The notes under the pieces are model-generated. The model was not told the origin of the DNA. It ran no database searches and saw only the letters and a list, made by a program, of their open reading frames with translations. Below, in pieces: positions 33,220 through 43,312 of a stretch of DNA of 64,000 nucleotides. Each line of letters begins with the position of its first letter. The first letter of the stretch is position 1. Position numbers and translations under genes: made by a program. This DNA is from Chamaecrista fasciculata (Eukaryota > Streptophyta > Magnoliopsida > Fabales > Fabaceae). The stretch spans positions 37,892 through 101,891 of the forward strand of contig QANZ01027534.1 in assembly GCA_003254925.1 (NCBI GenBank). Reading direction: 5' to 3'.

Positions 33220-34167
33220 CTCCCCTGCAAACTCAAGGGACTATGAAGAACTTTGAGTTTGGAACGAAGAAAGGCAAACTGATTTTTGGCAAGAGGCTTT
33301 GTGAGAGCATCTGCGATTTGGTCCTTTGCAGAGATGTGAGTGACAGAAACCACACGATTTTGAACTTTTTCTCTAACAAAATGCAGGTCAAGTTCAAAGT
33401 GTTTTGTTCTTGAGTGCAAAACAGGATTGCTTGATAGAGCTACTGTGCTTTGGTTGTCACAAAAGATGAGGGGTGGTTCTTGAGGAAGTGGATACTTGAG
33501 TTCACTAAGAAGAGATTGGAGCCAAATGAGTTCTGCAACTGTCAAGGCAAGGGCTCTATATTCTGCTTCTGTGGAGGATCGTGAGACTACTTATTGCTTC
33601 TTTGAGACCCAAGAGACCGAGTTGTTGCCAAGAAAGACACAATAGCCAGAGGTTGATCTTCTGTCCACCAAGTCTGAAGTCAGCATCACACAAGGCGGAT
33701 AATCAAAGTTGTGAGTTTGGAGTGAAAGCTAAGCCCATGTTGACTGTGCCTTTGAGATATCTTAAAATTCTTTTGACAGCAAGCCAGTGTTGAACAAGGG
33801 GCCTATGCATAAATTGACTGACTTTATTAACTGAGAAAGCCAAGTCAGGTCTTGTGACACAAACATATTGTAGTGCTCCCACTGTTGCTCTATAAAGATG
33901 AGGGTTGTCAAACAAATCAGTCCCATCAATGGTGAGTTTGGTGTTGGCAGCCATGGGAGTTGGTTGAGTCTTAGAGTCAATCATGTTTGTTCTTTGAAGA
34001 AGATCACCAATATATTTACTTTGATTAAGTAACAAGCCACCTGATGGAAGAGAATAAACATGGATCCCAAGAAAGAAATGAAGATTGCCAAGGTCATTCA
34101 AGGCAAATCGATGATTGAGAGTGGTTATAAGAGCTGAAATGTCAGAATTGCTGCTGCCTTGTGACAA
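33189..34167 (-). pseudogene. Copia RT C-terminus and RNase H, broken
   Basis: 34167-33703 encodes NDLGNLHFFLGIHV and RPDLAFSVNKVSQFMHRP, the RT connection region. After a further break, 33545-33189 encodes the RNase H end with FCDNQSTVALSSNPVLHSRT and DALTKPLAKNQF. The two pieces are in different frames. Confidence 0.88.
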
Positions 34168-35150
34168 TTATGTCATCTACATAAATGAGAACATAGAGAA
34201 TAGATGAGCTGCTTTGCTTGACAAATAGAGAAGTACCACTCTTGGCATCAATGAAGCCAAGTGTGAGAAGTGTGTGTGCAAGTTTATCAAACCATGCTCT
34301 TGGTGCTTGGTGAAAACCATAAAGAGATTTTTTGAGTTTGCAGACAGTGTTGGATGCACCTTGATGGAATCCAGGTGGTTGAGTCATATAGACTTCTTCT
34401 TGAAGATTACCATTCAAGAAAGCATTATTAATATCAAGCTGCCTTATAGACCAGTGATTGGAGACAACAATGGATAAGACAACTCTGACAGTGGCTGGTT
34501 TGATTACTGGAATGAATGTTTTAGAGAAGTCAAACCCTGGTTTTTGGAGGAATCCTTTGGCAACCAAATGTGCCTTGTATCTCTCAATAGTGCCATCAGG
34601 ATTCTCTTTGATTCTGAAAACCCATTTGCAACTGATTGGGGTGCGACCATGAGGGAGAGAAACAAGATCCCAAGTTTGATCCTTAAGCAAGGCATTGTAT
34701 TCTTCTTGCATTGGCAACTTCCATTTGGGATCAGTCAAGGCAGCTTTAACTGTGGATCGTGGGACAGCAGCATAAAGTAATTTAGGCTTGCGAATACCAG
34801 CTTTGCCTCTAGTCTGCATAGAGTGAGTATTGGCAACTCATGGATGTTGAAGAATGGTTGATAAACCAACTCCTGGAGCTAACATATATCTGGTTGAAGA
34901 GGATGACCCAGATGAAGGAGCAATAGGTGAAAGTTGAGGAGGAGTTACACATGGAGTGTTGGAGGAGCTGGAAGGATTAGAGAGACCTGCAGGCTGCACA
35001 TGTGAACTGCTAGGTGTAGCAGGTGGGTTAGATACAACAATAGTCCTAGAAGTTGTGCTAATTGGTGATGATGTTAATGGTAAAACTGTTGGAATAGAAG
35101 GAGATGAAGATGAAATAGTAGTATTGACAGAAGAAACAGAAGAAGAAGTA
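34142..35150 (-). pseudogene. Copia reverse transcriptase, N-terminal part
   Basis: A Ser/Thr-rich linker (35150-34838) leads to a stop, then a frame from 34819 encodes WDLVSLPHGRTPISCKWVFR, the RQLDINNAFLNGNLQEEVYM palm segment and, near its end, YVDDIIVT with the catalytic aspartates. The frame shifts just after this motif at about 34142. Confidence 0.88.
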
Positions 35151-35156
35151 GCAGTT

Positions 35157-36170
35157 TTAGAAAGCAAAAGGAAATGAAAATTCATCAAATATAACATGTC
35201 TAGAAATATATACTCGACCAGTATCATTGAGGCATTTATAGCCTTTGTGGTGAGAACTATAACCTATAAATGTGCAAGGTGCTGATCGATATTCAAGTTT
35301 GTTAGAATTAAAGGGTCTGAGATGAGGAAAGCAAGTACACCCAAAAGTTTTAAAGGAGGAGTAATCATGGATGGTGCCATTAAGGAGTTCATATGGAGAT
35401 TTGTGATTTAATAAAGGTGTAGGAAGTCTGTTTATTAAGTGAGTGGCATGAAGAAAAGCTTCATCCCACAGAGTCATTGGAAGAGATGCAGTGGACATCA
35501 TGGACAATGCAGACTCAACAATGTGACGATTCTTGCGTTCAGCTATGCCATTTTGCTCTGGAGTGTGAGGACAAGAAAGTTGATGATGAATACCATGTTG
35601 ATCAAAGAAAGATTTCAAGGCAATAAATTCCCCACCCCCATCAGATTGAAAGTTTTTGATTTTGCAGCCAAATTGAAGTTCAACTTTGGTTTTAAATTGG
35701 GGAAAACTTTAGCTACATCAGATTTAAATTTTAACAAATAAATCCATGTGTAACGACTATATGCATCTAGGAAATGTACAAAATATCTGAAACCATTTGA
35801 TGAAGTGACAGGGGCAGGACCCCAAACATCAGAAACAATAAGTTGGAGAGGTGCAGTATAAACTGTTTTTGAAGATTGAAAAGGTTGTTTATGTGATTTT
35901 CCTGCACAACAAGCTGAACAGATAAAAGAAGAAGAACTTGTATTATTGAATTGTGACAGATTACATTGTCTAAGAACTGTGTTTACAATAGAAAGTGAAG
36001 GGTGTCCTAGTCTATGATGCCACAATTTGAAAAGAGAAGAAGAGCAGCTGGAGTTGATGTGAGCAGACAGAACTGAGGGTGATGGAGATGAGACATAAGA
36101 AGCACTTGAGAAAGAAACAGGAAATGGCAGCCTAAAACAGTAGAGACCATCCTTAATCACTCCCTGGAAG
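35157..36170 (-). pseudogene. Copia integrase, frameshifted
   Basis: From about 36170 the frame carries the pre-integrase region and HHCC zinc finger (WHHRLGHPSLS, then CSACCAGKSH), then the catalytic core with Asp in LIVSDVWGPAP and Asp in HFLDAYSRYTW. A frameshift near 35615 moves the core to a second frame (35157-35618) with CPHTPEQNGIAERKNRHI, which contains the catalytic Glu. The ending FIGYSSHHKGYKCLN is the usual Copia C-terminal region. Confidence 0.88.
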
Positions 36171-36638
36171 GTTATTTTTCTTGAGAGTGCGCAGCTGGGC
36201 TTTGAACTGGTGAATTTTTGCCTTGGTCTGAGAGACGAAAAACTGCTCAAGCTTGCTCCATACTTGAAAGGAGTAGTCACAGCCCACAATACGAGTGAGC
36301 ATTCCAGCTGACATTGAGGAGAGCAACCAGGACATGAGAAGTTGATCTTGTTGCTCCCAGATGAGATATTCTTCATTAAATCGTCCCTGCTGTTCATCTT
36401 CGGCAGAGAGAAACTTTCTGGGAATCACATGAGCTCCCAGAAGAAACTGCTGCAGTTTGTATCCTCTAATGGTTGCCATGGCTTGTTGCTTCCAAGGCAG
36501 GTAGTTATCATCATCAAGCTTAATCGGGACAGGGTGAGGATCAAACTTTGGGCTAACTGTGGTAATGGTGACTGAAGGAGGCATGGATGATGTTGCAGCA
36601 GCAGCAGCATTGGTAGAGGTAGCAGACTCAGTCGCCAT
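36153..36638 (-). pseudogene. Copia gag fragment
   Basis: An ATG beside the primer site opens a 161-residue frame with KLDDDNYLPWKQQAMATIRG, the typical start of plant Copia Gag, and VWSKLEQFFVSQTKAKIHQF. It stops early at 36153. In another frame the sequence continues directly into the pre-integrase motif (QGVIKDGLYCFRLP), so the zinc knuckle and protease have been deleted and the frame changed. Confidence 0.85.
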
Positions 36639-36650
36639 GCTCTGATACCA

Positions 36651-36873
36651 TGTAAGATAACCTAATGATTGAATAATAATTGCCTCATTGATTCAGGGAG
36701 AATGTTCTCCAACATATACAAGAGAATCTAATGACCTAGCCCTGTGTACAATATGACAGCTATACAAACCAAGGACATAAAGACAGTTGTCCAAGCACTA
36801 GACATGCAGCTAAAATAGAAAGCAAAAGGATTAATATGGTAATTAATCAGTGTCCTTAACATTGTCTCTAACA
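36651..36873 (-). repeat. 5' LTR of the Copia element
   Basis: Minus-strand reading starts TGTTAGAGACAATG and ends GGTTATCTTACA. It is followed on the minus strand by the primer-binding site. A segment of about 35 bp (including gagaatgttctcc) is absent from the other LTR. Confidence 0.9.
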
Positions 36874-36911
36874 CATAAAACTTAATCCATTTTAATAGCT
36901 CTACAAATGGT

Positions 36912-38539
36912 TGTTTTTTTAACTAAGGGAAATGAAGATTACAAAATCTTCTATTTTAAATATCGATTTAGTTGATAAAAAATATTAAGATTTTAATACA
37001 CTTCCCGACCATCTTTTTCTAAGTTCAGCATAGATTCTTGAAGTTGGAAATTTCTTAAACTTATTCAAGTCATTTAATTCTAAAAGAAATCTATAGTTTC
37101 ATACAAATAAAATTTTAAAAGGTTAAATTGCATCAAAACCTTCTAAATGTTAGGTTAGAGATAGAAAACTCATGAAGTTAAAATCCTTCATGAATGAATT
37201 GTCATGTGTTATCTAATGCATTTTTAAAATGGTCATGTGTTAAAGTTACAAAAAATTGATTTATATTTTAAAATTTATGGATATGTGTCGTGTCGGTGTC
37301 ATACGAGTGTCGGACACTGACACGTGTCTGACACGGCGACACGCCTTCAAAATGAAGTGTCCATGCTTCCTAGATCAAACAAGTTTTTTGAAGTGACAAA
37401 TTTGTTGAAGTTTTTAAAATTACTTTAATTCAAAACACATAATTTTGTGTGAATTAAATTTTTAAAAAAATGTAATACGACAAGTGGCATGACAAGATAT
37501 AAACCAGTGGAATGCAACTTCTAAAACTTCATAAAATTTAAGAGATTTTGTTCTTTTGTCTGGGCAATTATCTTGCACCTCCAACCTAATAAGTTTTCAT
37601 TCTTTAACCAAAGGTTTTTATGATATTGGTTCAGTTGATATAGTTTCATTATGAGATTTTAAATTACAATATCCGACATAGATAACTTAATAATTAAGAT
37701 TTACTAATGTAAAATTAATTCAAGTAATAAGTAACTTGATATGATTTAAGCAAAGTTTCAAGTTCAAAACTTTATAAATGCAACCATATAATCAAATATA
37801 TATATATATATATATATGCAAGTTGAGTCCTAATTAGTCGGGTCTCGGCTAATTGAAACATTTAATACTTATAAAATGAGAGAAAAGGGGAATGTGAGTG
37901 TCCTTGTGCCTAACAAAATTGGGTCAGAGTTAGTGGATTCCAAGTTTTATCAAAGAAGAGAGGTTTGAATAGTACAAGAAAGAGAGAGAAGGGGAGCTTA
38001 ACGATTTATGTGTAACACAGTAGTAGAAACCAAGGAAGGAGTTGGGGAGGGTTGCATTGTGAAGTTAGGCAGAAAATTGGTAAGAACTTGGGGAGAGACT
38101 GGCCTCTCGAAAGTCCAGAACTCCAGATTATCTTATTGTTTTGCTAGGATTCTTGTGTTCTGTTGATATTTTCGGGTGTTGTTGCTTGAGAATCGTCTAG
38201 TTCAATCTCGTGTTGCATGGCCTACATCTTATCTGTTATATATTGAATACAACCTTATCTCTATTTCAATCTCTTCTTCTTAGTTCCTATCATACAACCT
38301 CAAAAACAAAAAAAACAAAAAAACATGAAATTGAGTTCTAATAACCAAGGGCATCTTTTACAATGCACAGGCTCCTTGATCCATTAAGTACATTAATCCA
38401 ATAAACTAAACATATAAAAGATAATAAAATTAGTCCTAATACACCAACTACATATTGCCACCAACCTTATCTAACGCCCCTTTCTAGTAGATACACCTAG
38501 TGAAGGATCAAATTGTACTCTGTTAACGAAAATAGAATT
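36912..38539. other. Intergenic DNA with a GC-rich palindromic patch
   Basis: Mostly AT-rich. A compact patch at about 37278-37350 repeats gtgtcggac and its complement (gtgtcggacactgacacg), unlike its surroundings, and is probably the tip of a dispersed repeat. There is a (TA)n tract at 37797-37816. No gene is seen. Confidence 0.45.
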
Positions 38540-40317
38540 TTATTGTTGGTATGAAGTTAAGCTTGACTCCAATATTTGATGCCGAAGCACCATGTCTGGC
38601 TTAGAATATGCTCCTTGTTCCGTGCTCACTCGTTGCTTCTTTGTCTCCATCTGCCCTCCTCGTGAGCTGTCACTCTGTGAACCGATATTACAGCCAGAAT
38701 CTGGTGTCAATGGTTCATGGTGAGATGAAAAAGATTCATCAATAGATAGACTCTTTGCCGGTGTATGTTCTTTGGCAGCTTTTTCTAGGATGGGACACTC
38801 GGAGGTCGGGGCAGGGGTTGCCGGATCAGTCTTATTCTCGAATTCATGGCACACACCATCTGATATTGGAGCATCGGCCCCTGAGCCAGGTGCTTCTAAT
38901 AGAACGCCACCGAGCCGCTGCTGCTCTTCGATTATCTTCTTCAAGTATTTGCCCTGAGCTTCTATTCGTAGTTGTAGTTGTCTCTGCACCTGTTTCACAA
39001 AGATAAATAACAAACTTGGCATCTTAATACTGAACTTTTCATTTAATCTGTTCCAAAGTACCTTTACAACATGTCTAATCATAAATTTGATGATGCATAT
39101 ATGTATATATGTATTGCTTCCAACTCACATAACTAAATTCAAGAGGAATTTGTGAAAATCACCACACATAATAAAAACTGCTACTACAATATCAGAATTA
39201 GGTGAGTACAATAAAAACATGCCTCTAGTTGCTCATGTAGTCGCTTCTGCACCTCCATTTGTAGCTTCAGTGCTTCAGTAATTTGCATCCCTCTGTGGTC
39301 CAATAGACAAGCCTGTTAGTATATATATATTATTGCTTCTTCTTTTTTCCCATTTCTATACTTTTTATTTTTTTTTTTTGAATTATATATGTATATATGT
39401 ATTGCTAAAGCTTGTGTGGAACTGTCTTTTAAAAACATGTACAAGAATTCGTGATTTATTTATAAACTGGTATAGGTATTAAGAAAAAGGAGGCAGAGAC
39501 ACTCACGATGAAGCATCCAGATTGGAAAGCATGTCCCCTATTTCTTTCTTCTCGGTCTTTTTCCCTTGCATCAACAATTAGAGAAGGTGTCACAACTCAC
39601 AAGTGATTTATTCCAATACATTAGATTACGAAGTCAAATGTAATTGAATATTTGAGTAAATCAATCCGTCAATAAGCTGACTGAATGCCAAAATGAGACT
39701 CAAACATACCATCAGATGAGGAATCAGGGAGGTATTTTGCAAGTCGATATTTCTGGAAATATAAAACAAGCAAATCAAATATAAATTAACAGATGAGAAT
39801 GAGAATGAGGAACCTCAAGCTAAGACACCCTGAAGCACACATTACCTGTAAATGGCTTTTGACATGATATATTGTTAAGCCTTGTACACCCATAACTCTA
39901 AGGACACCCTTAGGTGTGGCACCTGTCAAAAGGTTAATATAAATTTTAAATGATTTTATTATAAACCATGTGTTAGATATGCAACATGCAAGTAATCCCC
40001 CTCACATTACCAAATAAAACTACGTATTATATTTTATCTGGTGAACAAAAAGAAAAAACCATTTCCCATTAACCAGAACTACAACAAGAATACTCACGAT
40101 CAGGCCCACCAAGTTGTGCCACGGCATCGACAAAACGTTCATGCAGCTCATGCGTCCAGCGTAACCGTTGCTTTGAGCTGAGGTTAGGGTTGTTGGCGAG
40201 ATTGTTGCCTCCACTGAGAGGATCCATTGTACTACCACCGGGATCTAAATGCTGACCATGAACTACCAGGTCTCTGCCAACTAGACTTGAACTAGGAACG
40301 TTGTTTGTTTGATACAT
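38540..40317 (-). CDS. MYB-CC (GARP) transcription factor, PHL7-like
   Basis: MYB-CC proteins are the PHR1/PHL family of DNA-binding regulators, several of which control phosphate-starvation genes. Six coding exons (40098-40317, 39846-39922, 39710-39752, 39507-39564, 39223-39292, 38540-38989) give 305 residues. The GARP DNA-binding domain spans about residues 47-104, with [38 protein letters not shown] and [10 protein letters not shown]. The MYB-CC coiled coil carries [18 protein letters not shown]. The tail is rich in Ser, Glu and Pro, with [11 protein letters not shown] and [12 protein letters not shown], typical of the PHL7 branch. The intron before the last exon has a GC donor (gcatgt after ...CTAGAG). 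The protein stops at SYQQ, perhaps shorter than some relatives. Confidence 0.92.
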
Positions 40318-41700
40318 TTGTCATTTATCTGAGAAATTTCAAATAAAAGTCACTATGGGAAACAAATAAAAGAAAAATCACATAAACAGAAGCATAAACT
40401 TGTAGTGGCCCAGGATAGAAATACATTTAAGAGTCATCTAATATTGCCTAGTTTTGAGATATGAATATAGCCTATTGGAATATCAGCAAACAGTAATGGG
40501 TAACACACTAATCCCATATATAATGGAATTACATTAACTAAACTAAACTTCAATACTAACTAAATTACCTTGCATAGTATTTGGTTATATGCATATATTA
40601 TAATAATCAGTTCATATTTCATAGTTCATAACATATGTAAGTTTACTATATCTCCTTCATAGTCATAAATCCCAATGACGAGAAAAAGACATAAAAATTA
40701 GCCAAGGGGCATTTTCATATGCTGAAAAAAAGTAACAAAAAGCGAGTCACCAAGGTAGCCTCTCTAGTATTTGAACATCCTAATTTCCCAAATACTTGAA
40801 AATCTATTTACCGGAAAAAAAAAATATGAAAACTTGGGTTATTAAAAACTAAGATGACATATAAATTTGAAAACTTTCCTATTTCTTACACTCAAATATT
40901 ACCTAAATATGTCTCCAAGCACTTGAATATTGAAATTCCCAAGTACCCCATCACTTCATCTAATTTGTGAAGAAATATTTAATGAAACCATAAGTTGAAA
41001 CTTGAAAGATTTACTAAAGAAAGAAACTGATGCAAGCAGGCAATAATATCAGGAAAGTAAGACAGAGTGATGAAGTTGACTAATTTGATAACTTCCATCA
41101 TGTTACTACCTCAGAAATGAGGAAAAAAACTCAGTTTAGACGTTTCAACAATGACGCAACCAGAAAATTGACAAGAAATTAGTAGTTAGTATTAGGGTTT
41201 GGGTCTCACAAAAAGTGACAATTCCAATGCTTTGAGGACCACAAGAGCTGAAAAATCCAGTCTTTTTCCAGACTAGTTTTATGAAATGCCTGATTTTCTT
41301 CAGCTCCAAACGTACAAATTTGGAAGTAGAAAAGGAAGAAAGTGAAATTCAAAGCAAAAATAGATGAGATTGAGGCTGAAACAGAGACAAAGAGCTTGGC
41401 GAGACGATTTCAACAACCAAAAAAACAAGAGACAAAAATAGAAATGTGGAAGCAAAAGGTAGAGAAAAGAAGAACAAGAGAAATTATCAAAGTGATGAAA
41501 ACTAAAATGGAAATGAATATGAAAGAGGAAAAGTGGACGTACCCAGATCTGCGAAACCCAACGCATACAAATTCTCGCCCCCTCCAATTTCGGAGCTGTG
41601 TAATTGTGTTCTTTTTCTTTCTCTCTCCCTCTCTCTGTTTTTCTTTCTCTCTCCTTCTGTTTCTCTCTCTACAAGTCCAACACAGTAATACTGTCCAAAT
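40318..41700 (-). promoter_or_regulatory. 5' leader of PHL7-like gene with likely intron
   Basis: On the minus strand, an acceptor (aatttctcag, just upstream of the ATG near 40331) and a donor (gg|gtacgt near 41539) suggest a leader intron of about 1.2 kb. The first exon would include the GA-rich tract at about 41610-41670 (minus). Inference from splice motifs. Confidence 0.45.
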
Positions 41701-42838
41701 AAAACATTATTATATTTATAACATGGCCAAAACCTTATTTTGGTGCTTAATATTTATTTTAACTTTTGTTTTGATCCCTAATATTTTCTTATTCTGTTTT
41801 GGTTTTTAATGTTTTCTAAGAGTTCCGTTTTTGTCCTTAATAAATTTCACGACGGGTCACGAACTATTAAATATGATCATATCACTTTCGTTTCAAGTTT
41901 GAATACAATGAAGTCGGAGTTACGAGTTACTTTTGACAAATTCTTTCTTTACCCAATTGGAGTTGTCAGCAAACAACATTAAATCTACCCTGAAATCAGA
42001 TGTAAAAGTGAGTCATTTGTTTCATAGAGTTAATCATATCTCTATCGTTTAAATTTCTAATGCAACAAAATTAGAGCGATGAGTTACTCTTAACGAGTTA
42101 TTTCTCTGTTTTGTTCTTTCTCAAAGTCTAAAGAAGAGGTTTGTGTTTTGGTACAAAGTCTAAAAAAGGGATTAGTCTAATATATAACTTGTTGCATACA
42201 TACAAATAAATGATGTGGCACCCTAACCATTGACATGATTAGGGGTCTTCAAAATCAAACCAAACCGATAGATGGATCGTTTGATTTACTTTGGTTTAAA
42301 ATTCATTATTTTTTAAATAGTTTGGTTTGGGTCGATTTGAACTTTGGACAACCCGAACCAAACCCCTAGTATTTTTTTTTTTATCTTATATTGTTATTGG
42401 GAGACTCATACTTCCTTACTAATCAAACACACCATATTAAATATTGAAATATATTTACAAGTTAAAAATTGTTATGTAATAATAATCTTAAAGTATAAAA
42501 TCATTTTGGTGCTCATAACATAATAGAAATATAGTATAGTATATGACATACTATAACCATAGAAAGTTATATTTTTTACTAAATTGAGAAAAAAAAATTC
42601 ATTCGTATCTTAGTAAATTTTTGGACATAACTATATAGTATGTTTATTATTATATTAGTAATAAAATTGACAATATTTAAGCTTTAAAGTCCGTAAAATT
42701 GTTTTTCTTGGTTCGATAAAATTTTCCAAAGTGCTTAGTTTGACCGATGTGAGCAATTCAATTTAAAAAATTATTTCAAACTGATGTGATCTAATAGTAT
42801 TAAACGATAGAGTAACATACTCAAAGTAGTAACTATAT
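41701..42838. other. Intergenic DNA with weak repeat remnants
   Basis: AT-rich spacer. At about 42241-42368 it has inverted ends aggggtcttcaaaatcaaac and aaccaaacccct with 'gtttggtttgggtcg' inside, resembling a decayed hAT-type MITE. No coding sequence is seen. Confidence 0.4.
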
Positions 42839-42889
42839 AGTTTCATGAGTCTAATATCTCAAAATACAAGATATTAGACTCATGAAACT
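42839..42889. repeat. Perfect 21-bp inverted repeat, 9-nt loop
   Basis: agtttcatgagtctaatatc(t) at 42839-42859 and its exact complement at 42869-42889 flank the loop caaaataca. Too short for a usual plant miRNA precursor, but an exact match of this length is unlikely by chance. Confidence 0.9.
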
Positions 42890-42954
42890 GACCAACTAAG
42901 AAAGTGAGTAGTTTCAAGTTTGGCAATTAGATTTTCAATTTAAGATAGACTAAA

Positions 42955-43312
42955 AATTTACTTTTTGATCCCTGAATATATAACGAATTAATTAATTAGT
43001 CTTTGAATAATCAAAATATACAACCCAATCCCTAAATCATCGCAAATTGTTAACAATTTGATCTCTAGGTCAAATTCAATAACTAAAAGATATAAATTCA
43101 CTACAAATTCAGAGGCTAAACAAATATAAAGTTTGTACAAATTTAAGAACCAAAAAATATAAAATTAGTTTAAATTCATAGACCAAATCGTTATAGGGAC
43201 TAAATAGTTGATAATTGTGATATTTTATGGACCAAATTGTGTATTTTGATTACTTAATGACTAATTTGTTGACTCAATATAAATCTAGGGACTAAATAGT
43301 AATTTTTCACAA
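42955..43312. repeat. Inverted-repeat MITE
   Basis: Left end 'tttactttttgatccctga' and right end 'agggactaaatagtaattttt' are imperfectly inverted, with inner 'gatctctaggtcaaattc' and 'gaccaaatcgttatagggac' units. No clear target duplication. Confidence 0.5.

Larger units (their letters stand above)
33028..36873 (-). mobile_element. Ty1/Copia retrotransposon, decayed, minus orientation
   Basis: LTRs at 36651-36873 (5', 223 bp) and 33028-33219 (3', 192 bp, lacking about 35 bp) begin TGTTAGAGAC and end ATCTTACA. The primer site TGGTATCAGAGC abuts the 5' LTR (36640-36651 region) and the purine tract caggggagt abuts the 3' LTR. Flanking 5-mers are cacaa and cataa, a probable target duplication with one change. 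Gag, integrase, reverse transcriptase and RNase H pieces follow in Copia order but are split by frameshifts, stops and a gag-protease deletion, so it is not autonomous. It lies inside the hAT-like MITE. Confidence 0.93.
32383..36903. mobile_element. hAT-like MITE, interrupted by a Copia insertion
   Basis: The element starts tagagctgtcaaaatagg and ends ttttaatagctcta, an imperfect terminal inverted repeat of the tagagct type. It is flanked by a perfect 8-bp target duplication, caaatggt (32375-32382 and 36904-36911), as expected for hAT elements. Without the retrotransposon at 33028-36873 the MITE is about 0.68 kb. It carries internal inverted sequence ('tcggctcggtcctaacc', 'gttatcccaaataaagtctg') and no gene. 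Confidence 0.85.

Noticed and set aside
34274-35741. Several plus-strand frames of 64-100 residues
   Set aside because: They are antisense shadows of the Copia reverse transcriptase and integrase.
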